The translations under genes were made by a program, and so were the position numbers. From an uncultured Brachyspira sp. (lineage in GTDB: Bacteria; Spirochaetota; Brachyspiria; Brachyspirales; Brachyspiraceae), in the NCBI GenBank assembly GCA_934725655.1, contig CAKVCJ010000038.1, positions 1-10,666 of the forward strand: a stretch of 10,666 nucleotides of DNA, in the 5' to 3' direction. A model generated the notes under the pieces. The model ran no database searches. It was not told the DNA's origin and worked only from the letters and a program-made list of their open reading frames with translations. This document shows, piece after piece, positions 1 to 6,779 of this stretch (the stretch's first letter is position 1; the number at the start of each line of letters is the position of its first letter).

Positions 1-1723
1 CAGCTTCCATATTACCATAATTAGCAGCATAATGTAATGGAGTATATCCTAAAGAATCTTTTTTATTAACATCTATTTGACCATTATTGATTAATGATGA
101 TAAAATATCATTATCGCTTACAATGATAGCATAATAAATAGGAGTAATTCCCTCATTGTTTTCTACGCTTGCCAAAGAAGAATCAGCCTCAAGCAAAACA
201 TTAACAGTATTAACATCGCCGTACATAGCAGCATAATGTAAAACAGTGTTTCCGTCAGAGTTTGTAAGTTTTGTATCTGCACCGTTTGCAAGAAGAAGTG
301 AGATAGTATCTGTTTGATTTTTTATAGAAGCCCAATGTAATGGAGTATCTTTCATACTGTCTGCTTCATTTATTAAAGTGTTATCTTTATTGAGAAGAAT
401 ATTAATAACTTCATTGTTTCCATTTGCAGAAGCTATATGTATAGTAGTAGCACCGTCTATATCATCTTTAGCTCTTATATCGCTTCCTGCCTCTATTAAA
501 GCATTAACTATATCAGCATTTCCAGTGTATGAAGCAACAAGCAAAGGAGTAGCTCCTCCCAAATACCAATCATCAACACTTGCCTCATAAGGAAGTTTCA
601 TTTCTGTATCTATATCTTTGTAGCTAAGCAAAACATTAACTACATCCAAATTGTCATTTAATACAGCTCTATGCAATGGAGAATAACCTTCTTCATCAGC
701 AAAGTTAGGATTAACATTTTCTTTTAATAAAGCATTAACAGCTATAATATCATTGTTTTTTACAGCTATTAAAAGCTCTAATTGTTTAGGGTCTAAATCT
801 ACTGCAGTAGGAGCAACTATGCTTCCATTTTGAGTAGTATCTAACTCATTATTTAATTCATCTTCTGTAATAGTTTCAGAAGCTTCAGTAGTTTCTTCTG
901 TTGCCTCTGTTTCTTCTTCTGCCACAACCTCTTCTTGAGTATCTTCTCTATCTATTTTTCCGCCAGATAAATAAGTTTTTATATTTTCATCTTTAGTATA
1001 ATTAACAGGAATATTTCCGTCTTTTGTAAGACTGTTTTTATCTGCACCATTATCTACTAAAGCCTCAACAGTTTCAAGCGAAGCAAAAGCAGCAGCATAA
1101 TGCAAAGCAGTCCAATTGTCTATATCCTTAGCTTCTATATCTGCACCATTATCAATAAGAAGTATTACAGTATCAGTTTTATCTTTCATAGAAGCCCAAT
1201 GTAATGGAGTATTTCCCTTATTGTCTACATCATTTATATTTGAAGCGTCTTTGTCTAATAAAATATTAATAACTTCATTCTTTCCATTTGCCGCAGCTAA
1301 ATGTATAGCCATACAGCCATCAACATCATCTTTTGCCTTAATGTCTACATCTTTCTCTATTAATACATTTACAATGTCAGCATATCCTAAATATGAAGCT
1401 AATATTAAAGGTGTAGCTCCTCCTAAATACCATCCGTCTATTGAAACTTCTATTCCTAATTTTGAATTAATATTAATATTCTTATTCTTTAAAAGTTCCA
1501 TCACGGTGTTTAAATCATTATTAACAATAGCCCTGTGCAAAGATGTGTATCCTTCCATATCAGAAGCATTAATGTCAATGTCTTGAGAACTATTTAATAT
1601 TGCAGAAACATTTTGATAATCTTTTTTATTTACAGCATCAAATAAACTTTGCTCAGCTTCTGTTAAAGCAAATAATGAAAACTTAAAAACCAATAACAAT
1701 AATAAATATTTAATATACTTCAC
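1..1723 (-). CDS. Exported ankyrin-repeat protein (3' end outside window)
   Basis: The frame is open from a GTG at 1723 to the window edge (574 codons, C-terminus missing). GTG is chosen because GGAG (1731-1734) lies 7 nt upstream and the protein then opens with a signal peptide (residues 1-19, ending FSLFA). Two homologous ankyrin blocks follow, about residues 24-257 and 313 to the edge, each with TPLHxAA-type helices (TPLHWAS at 172 and 460; ALHYAAA and VLHYAAM). They are joined by a Glu/Thr-rich acidic linker (258-312). Corresponding residues are offset by 288, and both blocks carry the same unusual insertion ending WYLGGATPL (98-106 and 386-394). Ankyrin repeats bind protein partners, so a periplasmic or surface scaffold role is inferred; the partner is unknown. 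At least two further repeats extend block B past the length of block A. Confidence 0.93.
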   Translation of the reverse strand, partial: MKYIKYLLLLLVFKFSLFALTEAEQSLFDAVNKKDYQNVSAILNSSQDIDINASDMEGYTSLHRAIVNNDLNTVMELLKNKNININSKLGIEVSIDGWYLGGATPLILASYLGYADIVNVLIEKDVDIKAKDDVDGCMAIHLAAANGKNEVINILLDKDASNINDVDNKGNTPLHWASMKDKTDTVILLIDNGADIEAKDIDNWTALHYAAAFASLETVEALVDNGADKNSLTKDGNIPVNYTKDENIKTYLSGGKIDREDTQEEVVAEEETEATEETTEASETITEDELNNELDTTQNGSIVAPTAVDLDPKQLELLIAVKNNDIIAVNALLKENVNPNFADEEGYSPLHRAVLNDNLDVVNVLLSYKDIDTEMKLPYEASVDDWYLGGATPLLVASYTGNADIVNALIEAGSDIRAKDDIDGATTIHIASANGNNEVINILLNKDNTLINEADSMKDTPLHWASIKNQTDTISLLLANGADTKLTNSDGNTVLHYAAMYGDVNTVNVLLEADSSLASVENNEGITPIYYAIIVSDNDILSSLINNGQIDVNKKDSLGYTPLHYAANYGNMEA

Positions 1724-1753
1724 CTTTATACTCCGAGAAAATATTATTATATA

Positions 1754-1781
1754 AGTATATTAAATAATTTATAAATAGCAA
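1754..1781 (-). promoter_or_regulatory. Candidate promoter of the ankyrin gene
   Basis: On the minus strand TTGCTA (1781-1776) is followed after 16 nt by TATACT (1759-1754). A second -10-like TATAAT lies at 1751-1746 without a good -35. Either would give a leader of roughly 20-30 nt that includes the GGAG ahead of the GTG start. It separates the ankyrin gene from the small membrane genes upstream. Confidence 0.4.
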
Positions 1782-1808
1782 GCATAAAATATTCCTCAAA
1801 TATATTAA

Positions 1809-2021
1809 TTATAGCTTATGCCAAATCTTTTTTAAAAATACTACCGCAACAACAGCAACAGCACCCAAAACTATAATCTCAAATACACCCTCTACTATAT
1901 CATCTAAATTATCTAATAAATAATAATTTAAATACCCAGCGTTTCCTCTAAAAAGAAAAAACATACCCATAATCAAAAATATAAAAAATATTGATATTAA
2001 AGATATTACTACATATTTCAT
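1809..2021 (-). CDS. Small membrane protein, third member of tandem family (70 aa)
   Basis: Unrecognised small membrane protein. It starts at ATG after a strong ribosome site (GGGAGG, 8 nt spacing). Residues 4-24 are a hydrophobic segment. Residues 35-48 are an acidic amphipathic stretch (LLDNLDDIVEGVFE), and 49-63 form a second hydrophobic segment, ending in a basic tail (KKIWHKL). The acidic stretch, membrane segment and basic end match the plan of the two genes upstream (2066-2350 and 2371-2550), so I read it as a diverged paralogue; sequence identity is low. It lies 44 bp after its neighbour and is probably co-transcribed. Function unknown; a small accessory membrane subunit or a hydrophobic toxin-like peptide are both possible. 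Confidence 0.75.
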   Translation of the reverse strand: MKYVVISLISIFFIFLIMGMFFLFRGNAGYLNYYLLDNLDDIVEGVFEIIVLGAVAVVAVVFLKKIWHKL

Positions 2022-2065
2022 ACAATATTCCTCCCTTTTTTAAATAATCATCAATTAATGCTTAT

Positions 2066-2350
2066 TTAATTATCCTTATCGCTCTTTATATCATAAACCC
2101 GAGCACTGCCTCTTTTCACTATCTCAGTCCTATTATTCTCATCCTCTCTATGATAAGAAAATCTCTTAGAACTGCTTGAATCTTCCCTCAAAAATCTCTT
2201 TATAAAATACATAGCTGCTAATATCATGGCTATAATGCCAAATATCTGAGCAACATCTTCAAATAAAAACTCAAATGTATCTTCTATTAAATCAAAACCA
2301 TATACAAAATTATATGATATTATAAATATTCCAATAATTATTTTCTTCAT
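2066..2350 (-). CDS. Small exported/membrane protein, second member of tandem family (94 aa)
   Basis: Function not recognised. The ATG has GGAG 5 nt upstream. Residues 1-18 look like a signal peptide or signal anchor ending VYG. Residues 19-32 are acidic and amphipathic (FDLIEDTFEFLFED), 33-50 form a membrane helix, and residues 51-94 are a charged, Ser/Arg-rich tail predicted cytoplasmic. The core from YGFDLI to YFIKR aligns closely with the 59-aa product of 2371-2550, including a 20-nt identical DNA stretch (2283-2302 against 2480-2499). This is good evidence for tandem duplication. The long tail is found only in this member. It is the middle gene of a three-gene run, 20 bp after the first and 44 bp before the third. 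Confidence 0.82.
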   Translation of the reverse strand: MKKIIIGIFIISYNFVYGFDLIEDTFEFLFEDVAQIFGIIAMILAAMYFIKRFLREDSSSSKRFSYHREDENNRTEIVKRGSARVYDIKSDKDN

Positions 2351-2370
2351 TGTATCTCCATATATTAAAA

Positions 2371-2550
2371 TTAATTAGACTTCCTTGAATGCCTCTTAAT
2401 AAAATAATATATAACAGCTATTATCACTATTATCCCAATCACCTTAGCTAAATCATCAAATATAAACTCGAAAGTATCATCTATTAAATCAAAACCATAA
2501 GCCCTTAATCCAACTATAAAACTCATAGCCAAAATTATTAAACTTCTCAT
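2371..2550 (-). CDS. Small exported/membrane protein, first member of tandem family (59 aa)
   Basis: This is a short gene that length filters would miss. The ATG at 2550 is preceded by AGGAG with 7 nt spacing, and a promoter lies 53 nt upstream. The frame ends at TAA (2371-2373). Residues 1-19 form a hydrophobic signal-like segment, 20-33 an acidic amphipathic stretch (FDLIDDTFEFIFDD) and 36-50 a membrane helix. It ends in a basic tail (KRHSRKSN). It aligns over about 35 residues with the 94-aa neighbour downstream (shared YGFDLI-DTFEF-F-D and YFIKR), which supports it as a real coding gene. Function unknown. Confidence 0.8.
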   Translation of the reverse strand: MRSLIILAMSFIVGLRAYGFDLIDDTFEFIFDDLAKVIGIIVIIAVIYYFIKRHSRKSN

Positions 2551-2602
2551 AAATAATCTCCTATTTTTATATATTTAAGGAATTATTTAACCTTATATTA
2601 TA

Positions 2603-2631
2603 ATTATAGTATATTTTAATTGTTTTGTAAA
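2603..2631 (-). promoter_or_regulatory. Sigma70-type promoter of the small membrane gene run
   Basis: On the minus strand TTTACA (2631-2626) and a perfect TATAAT (2608-2603) are separated by exactly 17 nt. The start of transcription would fall near 2596, giving a leader of about 45 nt before the ATG at 2550. Confidence 0.7.
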
Positions 2632-2670
2632 TAAGTATAAATTAATTTTACAAAAAATATTGTATTGTAA

Positions 2671-2703
2671 ATAAAATGTAAACTACATTACACTACATTT
2701 TAT
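2671..2703. repeat. Inverted repeat, 10-bp perfect arms
   Basis: ATAAAATGTA (2671-2680) and TACATTTTAT (2694-2703) are perfect complements around a 13-nt loop. It lies 15 nt past the transporter stop codon and about 40 bp upstream of the -35 of the small-gene promoter. The stem is almost all A/T and has no clear U-run after it. It could therefore be a weak terminator for the transporter or a protein-binding dyad; the sequence does not decide. Confidence 0.5.
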
Positions 2704-2718
2704 ACAAATTTCAAGAGC

Positions 2719-3573
2719 CTACCTAACTCTTAACTTGTAAAAATATACAAGCAAAGCAGCTGAAATCGTTAGAAACATACCTATAATAGAATAGACATCT
2801 ATTAACTCATTGAAAAATAAAACGCTTATCAAATAAGAAAATATAACCCCTGTATAATTGAATATGCTTACGGTGGAAACAGGAGCTTCTTTATAAGAGA
2901 CTGTTAAAAAGAATTGACCAAAGCCGGCAAACACGCCTATTAGAATAAGCATAAAAAACTCATGCAAATTAGGCATTATAAAGCTTTTAGCAAAAATTAG
3001 AGATAAAACAGACGATATAAAAGAGAAATAAAGTATTATAATAGAGTTTCTTTCTTTGCCTTTAAGATAACCTATCATAGTGTAAGCTAATCCTGCAAAC
3101 ATTGCTCCAGACAATGCAACTAAAGCAGGAAATATATTAGAATTAAAAGAAGGCTTAATAACAAACATAGCCCCAATTATAGCTATAATTAATGCAAGCC
3201 ACTGAACTTTTAAGATTTTTTCTTTTATTATAATAAATGCAAAAAATGCTGCCCAAAAAGGGGAAGTATTTTGAAGTATAGAGGCATCTGCTAAAATCAT
3301 ATTATTAAAAGCATAGAATGAGGCAACAACACCCAAAAATCCAAATAAAGACCTTAATATTAAAGGTATAATGCTTTCTTTATTAGGCAAAAAACTTTCT
3401 TTATTTTTCAACAACACAATTATACTGATTATCATTATTATTAAATTGCGTGAGAAAACCTGCTGCATTACAGGAATGCTTTTACCAGAAATCTTTACGC
3501 TCATCTGCATTAAGCTAAAAGATAAAGCAGAAAGTATCATTAAAAATATTGCCGATTTGGTTTTATTTTTCAT
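2719..3573 (-). CDS. EamA/DMT-superfamily membrane transporter
   Basis: This 284-residue inner-membrane protein has about ten hydrophobic helices in two halves (roughly 8-138 and 148-280), the layout of EamA-type drug/metabolite transporters. Hallmarks of the family are the matching helices ADASILQNTSPFWAAFFAF (95-113), followed by the IIIKEKI end of the first half (114-120), and APVSTVSIFNYTGVIFSYL (230-248), followed by FFNELID (253-259). The family moves metabolites, amino acids, nucleotide sugars or cofactors such as S-adenosylmethionine; the substrate here cannot be read from sequence. Start: ATG at 3573 with GGAG 4 nt upstream. It stands alone, with a repeat island upstream and a dyad downstream, and no good promoter was identified. 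Confidence 0.93.
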   Translation of the reverse strand: MKNKTKSAIFLMILSALSFSLMQMSVKISGKSIPVMQQVFSRNLIIMIISIIVLLKNKESFLPNKESIIPLILRSLFGFLGVVASFYAFNNMILADASILQNTSPFWAAFFAFIIIKEKILKVQWLALIIAIIGAMFVIKPSFNSNIFPALVALSGAMFAGLAYTMIGYLKGKERNSIIILYFSFISSVLSLIFAKSFIMPNLHEFFMLILIGVFAGFGQFFLTVSYKEAPVSTVSIFNYTGVIFSYLISVLFFNELIDVYSIIGMFLTISAALLVYFYKLRVR

Positions 3574-3948
3574 AAATCTCCATTCATTAAATCAATTAAA
3601 AATTTTAAGTTTTGTAAAGACTATATTTTTTAATTATTTGCAGGGCTTTGAGCTTAATTAAGCACACACCGTGCATCACCGCAATTCTTTTGCCGACGCT
3701 CTGCGTGCCTGTGGGTGCGACCAAAGGGAGTCCTTCAGGGCGACCGAAGGAAGTGCCTGCGACCGTAGGAACTACCTTTAGGTATGGGTACGACCGAAGG
3801 AAGTGCATTCGGTATTGGCATAAAAGAACATTATATACTTCGGATACTCTTCACAAAGAACTGCATTTATTAAATATCATATTAAATTTTATATGTGTTA
3901 ATAACATATTAGGCTAAAACACTCGCATTTTTCGCAAAGCATATAAAA
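3574..3948. other. Gene-free stretch between transporter and TPR gene
   Basis: No convincing gene is present. It contains the transporter leader (AT-rich, 3574-3650), a perfect 12-bp palindrome GCTTAATTAAGC (3652-3663), and a GC-richer repeat island (about 3664-3830). An AT-rich tail follows with a weak dyad around 3890-3909. Open frames crossing it on both strands (3648-3917 plus, 3605-3808 minus) lack homology and a ribosome site and follow the repeat composition. Confidence 0.7.
3700..3810 (+). repeat. GC-rich degenerate tandem repeat island (CGACC-AGG units)
   Basis: Four units of consensus CGACC-R-W-AGG-R-A start at 3718, 3741, 3760 and 3791, at uneven spacings of 23, 19 and 31 bp. The second and fourth share the exact 14-mer CGACCGAAGGAAGT (3741-3754, 3791-3804). 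The reverse complement of this 14-mer recurs at 7742-7755. Small hairpins are embedded: TCCTTC/GAAGGA (3731-3751) and TACC-TTTA-GGTA (3773-3784). The base composition is sharply richer in G+C than the flanking DNA. No transposase is nearby. Confidence 0.75.
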
Positions 3949-5118
3949 TTATTTCATTCTATTTTCTATAGACTTTATCTTTGTTTGAGTTCTATTTTTT
4001 TTAAGCATATATCTGTCATAAAGCAAAGCATTAGGACGCTCATTATTTATAATATATAAATGATAGTTTATTGCATTTATAAGTTTATTATAATAAAGAT
4101 AAGCATTCTCATAATCCCCAATAGATTCATAAAGTTTAGCAAGCTCCTCTATTGCCTCATCATCATTATTGTCTATGCTGATTATTTTATTAAGATATTC
4201 TATTATTTTATTGGCATTTTTATTAAAGTCTCTGTTTAATATATTTAAAGCCTCTTTTATTAAATCAGTGTTATTATCACTCAAAATAATTGCATTCTCA
4301 TAACACTTCAAAGCATTCTCATAATCATTTTTAAGCAAATAAGCCTTAGCTAATTTTTCATTATATAAATAAGAATTAGGCTTTAATCTTATAGCCTCCT
4401 CATAATTTAAAATACTCTTTTCTATATCATCATATATAACATTTATTTTATAACTATTATAATACTTTATTCCAAGAACATAAAAATAATAATGATTCTT
4501 TTTATTAATATTTTTTAATATATTAGAAATTAAATCATTTGCATTCTCATTATGAGAAAATAAATACTCCAAATAATCCATATTAAAATAAATATTATCC
4601 TTATGAAAAGTATAAAATAAATTATAAATATTCTCATTAGACATAATATCAGAATAATACCCAATAAGCGAAATATACTCATCTTCTTTTATATAATCAT
4701 CTTTAGAAATATTTATATTATTCATCTTATAAAAATCGTCTAAAACTCTATTAACCGCTTTAAACATATTTCCTTCTATAAAATAATATTCATTCTCATA
4801 CCATCTATTAGAATTATTATAAATAATATAATTAAGTAAATACCCCTCTCCAAAATTGTTTATTCTATACAATATAGAAATATCCGAATTGCTTTTTAAA
4901 CTTAATTCTTTTATTTTTGATTTAACTTGATTATAATTATTGTTTTCTTTTGTTTCTATAATTTTGAAATTAGAATAAAGAAAAATATTTTTAGTAATTA
5001 AATCATAGAGAGCTTTATGCATATAATCACTATTATTTTGAAAAACCATCACACTATTTTGCGGTAATGCTGCAGCAGTTATTAAGAAGAATATAAAAAA
5101 TATTTTCATAACTTTCAT
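3949..5118 (-). CDS. Exported TPR-repeat protein
   Basis: A 389-residue protein with a signal peptide (residues 1-19, ITAAALPQ) and a C-terminal TPR region. TPR-like units are clear at about 219-252 (LNYEEAIRLKPNS), 253-286 (AKAYLLKNDYENALKCYENAI) and 320-350 (AKLYESIGDYENAYLYYNKLI). Residues 22-130 (VMVFQNNSDYMHKALYDLI onward) form a separate mixed alpha/beta domain that I do not recognise with confidence. TPR units mediate protein contacts, so a periplasmic adaptor is inferred. It starts 22 nt after the PAP2 stop in the same direction and is the last gene of the rex operon. No Shine-Dalgarno is visible at the ATG at 5118 or at the second ATG at 5109, so coupled translation is plausible. Asn/Tyr/Ile richness is extreme, in line with the AT bias. 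Confidence 0.88.
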   Translation of the reverse strand: MKVMKIFFIFFLITAAALPQNSVMVFQNNSDYMHKALYDLITKNIFLYSNFKIIETKENNNYNQVKSKIKELSLKSNSDISILYRINNFGEGYLLNYIIYNNSNRWYENEYYFIEGNMFKAVNRVLDDFYKMNNINISKDDYIKEDEYISLIGYYSDIMSNENIYNLFYTFHKDNIYFNMDYLEYLFSHNENANDLISNILKNINKKNHYYFYVLGIKYYNSYKINVIYDDIEKSILNYEEAIRLKPNSYLYNEKLAKAYLLKNDYENALKCYENAIILSDNNTDLIKEALNILNRDFNKNANKIIEYLNKIISIDNNDDEAIEELAKLYESIGDYENAYLYYNKLINAINYHLYIINNERPNALLYDRYMLKKNRTQTKIKSIENRMK

Positions 5119-5140
5119 AATTTTTATAGGCTATATTATA

Positions 5141-5842
5141 TCAAAGATGCCCAATCATAGGAAGCCCTGTTATATAATAAAAAAGTAAATTGGTGCATGC
5201 TCCTATAACAGTTCCTGATATTATTCCAGAGATAACATCAAAAGGATAATGAAGCCCAACATAAACCCTGCTGAATGCTATTAAAAAAGCAATACTGTAA
5301 AACAAAAAAACAGAATATAAACTATAACTTCCCATAGAAAAAGATATAGCAAAAGCTACCATAGTATGCCCAGATGGAAAAGAATGCTTGTCAGGCGGAT
5401 ACATTATAGGTATTTTCCCATGCTTCTTATACGGACGAATGCGGCTGAAAAAATTCTTTGTGTATAAAAAAACAAATATACATATAATAGCAGAGGTTAA
5501 AGCCCTCGAAAAATATATTAAAGCATACTCTATTCTAAACATATAAAATATAAGATAAATACCCGCCCACACATAACCGTCTCCAAGCCTGCTCATAAAC
5601 TTCATAAAACTTTTAAAAGAACCTTTTCTATTGTCTTTAAAAATCTTTAAAAATAATTTGTCATCTATTTTGGATAATAGTTTTATTATAGGAAGACTGT
5701 TAATATATGCTATTCTTTTTCTCTTTCTTCTTCGCTTTAAGATTTTTTTTAATCTTTTTCTTTTAAGCCTTTTCTTTACCAATTCATCATTATTATCTTT
5801 TTGTATATCTTCGTCTTGATTATTTATATTATTCTGTGCCAT
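5141..5842 (-). CDS. PAP2-family membrane phosphatase
   Basis: A 233-residue phosphatidic-acid-phosphatase type 2 protein with all three catalytic motifs. K129-x6-R136-P137 (KNFFSRIRP), PSGH at 156-159 and SR191-192-x5-H198-x3-D202 (SRVYVGLHYPFD) are intact. H198 is the expected nucleophile, acting on a lipid phosphate or pyrophosphate such as undecaprenyl pyrophosphate or phosphatidylglycerol phosphate; the substrate is not known. Hydrophobic helices flank the motifs. Residues 1-20 are Asn/Asp-rich and 21-43 a dense Lys/Arg stretch, probably a cytoplasmic, membrane- or nucleic-acid-contacting tail. ATG at 5842 is preferred because it sits 13 nt after the rex stop; an in-frame ATG at 5902 would overlap rex by 47 bp. 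No good Shine-Dalgarno for either, suggesting coupling to rex. Confidence 0.92.
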   Translation of the reverse strand: MAQNNINNQDEDIQKDNNDELVKKRLKRKRLKKILKRRRKRKRIAYINSLPIIKLLSKIDDKLFLKIFKDNRKGSFKSFMKFMSRLGDGYVWAGIYLIFYMFRIEYALIYFSRALTSAIICIFVFLYTKNFFSRIRPYKKHGKIPIMYPPDKHSFPSGHTMVAFAISFSMGSYSLYSVFLFYSIAFLIAFSRVYVGLHYPFDVISGIISGTVIGACTNLLFYYITGLPMIGHL

Positions 5843-5855
5843 AATATAAAAGAGC

Positions 5856-6503
5856 TTATTTCTTTTCTTTAGATTTCTTAGAAGAAGGCAATTTAACATC
5901 ATTAATAAAATAGAATAATGACTCTATTTCATCAGCTATATTCACATCATTAATAATACAATCAGGCCTTTCTAATAATTTTATAGGAGCAAAATTTAAT
6001 ACGCCCTTAATGCCCGCATTACATATTACATCAAACATTCTCTGTGCTTCCAAATCTGGAACTGTTAATATTGCTATCTCTATTTTGTTGTTAATAATAA
6101 AATCTTTTAATTCATCTATAGGAAGTATTGGTGTAGGAGCGTTTCTATCTATCTTCTCTGGATTATGGTCAAAAGCTGCTATTATTTTTATAGATTCATT
6201 TTCAAAACCTCTATAATTAACTAAAGCTTTACCTATTTTTCCATAGCCTATCAATATTATATTATGCGATATTTGCTTGCCTAATATATTATCTATTTGT
6301 TCAAGCAAATCATCAATATTATAGCCGCCTTTCTTATTGCCTGAAATATTAAAGAGTGAAAAATCTTTTCTCACCTGAACAGAGGTTATCCCTATAGCAT
6401 CACCCAAATTGTTAGAATAAGCTTTGATAAAGCCAAAACTCTTCATTCTTCTTAATGCATTTTTATATTTTAACAATCGCATTATCTGTGTTCTACTAAT
6501 CAT
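5856..6503 (-). CDS. rex: Redox-sensing transcriptional repressor Rex
   Basis: A 215-residue Rex protein. The N-terminal winged helix (about 1-62) contains the family signature around VQVRKDFSLF (43-52). The Rossmann domain carries GYGKIG (86-91) and AAFDHNPEKI (109-118), the NAD(H)-binding parts, followed by the AILTVPD strand (144-150) and GVLNFAP (167-173). Rex binds DNA when NAD+ is high and is released by NADH. The start is ATG 6503: AGAGG (6512-6516) lies 8 nt upstream, the length matches the family, and the promoter -10 at 6547 would start transcription near 6540. This rules out the upstream in-frame GTG at 6539. The C-terminal KKSKEKK tail is extra. First gene of an operon with PAP2 and the TPR protein, divergent from sir2. 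Confidence 0.96.
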   Translation of the reverse strand: MISRTQIMRLLKYKNALRRMKSFGFIKAYSNNLGDAIGITSVQVRKDFSLFNISGNKKGGYNIDDLLEQIDNILGKQISHNIILIGYGKIGKALVNYRGFENESIKIIAAFDHNPEKIDRNAPTPILPIDELKDFIINNKIEIAILTVPDLEAQRMFDVICNAGIKGVLNFAPIKLLERPDCIINDVNIADEIESLFYFINDVKLPSSKKSKEKK

Positions 6504-6546
6504 TTTAAATACCTCTATAGTGTTTTTTATTACATACACTTATTAT

Positions 6547-6574
6547 ATTATATCATAATAAAGCTTACTGTCAA
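6547..6574 (-). promoter_or_regulatory. Strong extended -10 promoter of the rex operon
   Basis: Minus strand: perfect TTGACA (6574-6569), 16-nt spacer, perfect TATAAT (6552-6547) preceded by TGA, making an extended -10. The predicted start near 6540 gives a leader of about 37 nt before the rex ATG at 6503. Confidence 0.85.
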
Positions 6575-6578
6575 TAAT

Positions 6579-6599
6579 TTGTGATTATTAATAACACAA
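6579..6599. promoter_or_regulatory. Putative Rex operator (dyad with TTGTG/CACAA ends)
   Basis: TTGTG (6579-6583) and CACAA (6595-6599) flank the perfect palindrome TTATTAATAA (6585-6594). Removing the single A at 6584 would give a perfect 20-bp dyad. The half-sites match the known Rex box ends (TTGTGAA-N4-TTCACAA), but the spacing is 3 bp longer than the usual 18-bp box. It sits 4 bp upstream of the rex -35 and about 30 bp upstream of a sir2 -10-like element, so it could serve both genes. The assignment to Rex is inferred from half-site and location. Confidence 0.5.
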
Positions 6600-6625
6600 T
6601 AATATTATTTTTATATATTTTATTT

Positions 6626-6634
6626 TGGTATAAT
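6626..6634 (+). promoter_or_regulatory. Candidate extended -10 for sir2
   Basis: TGGTATAAT (6626-6634) is a full extended -10 with no recognisable -35. It would give a leader of about 140 nt of almost pure A/T. A second TATAAT at 6767-6772 lies 7 bp before the sir2 ATG and could instead give a leaderless mRNA. The intervening DNA has T9 (6696-6704) and T8 (6706-6713) tracts. Confidence 0.4.
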
Positions 6635-6779
6635 ATATTATTATATGTATTTTTAAGTATATAAAATATAAACAAAAAGTAAAATATAATTACAATTTTT
6701 TTTTATTTTTTTTATAAATATTAAAATTTATTAAAAAATTATTGTAGAAATAATATCTTTTTATTATATAATAATAAAT

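Noticed and set aside
378..1586. Plus-strand frames of 70 and 156 codons (378-590, 1116-1586)
   Set aside because: They are antisense shadows of the ankyrin gene, which is supported by repeat motifs in the other strand.
3652..3663. Palindrome GCTTAATTAAGC as an operator
   Set aside because: A 12-bp palindrome of mostly A/T can arise by chance in this DNA, and it is not placed against a clear promoter.
3700..3810. CRISPR array
   Set aside because: Units are short, degenerate and unevenly spaced, and no cas gene is present.
3648..3917. Open frame of 89 codons (plus) across the repeat island, and one of 67 codons on the other strand (3605-3808)
   Set aside because: Both exist because the GC-rich repeats lack stop codons. 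Neither has a ribosome site, and the residues follow the repeat units (Arg/Pro/Thr/Gly-rich) rather than any protein family.
5843..5902. Longer PAP2 reading from ATG 5902
   Set aside because: It would overlap rex by 47 bp with no ribosome site. The added residues are antisense-like and not part of the family.
6504..6539. Longer rex reading from an in-frame GTG at 6539
   Set aside because: The predicted transcript starts at about the same base, there is no ribosome site, and ATG 6503 has AGAGG at 8 nt and gives the normal family length.
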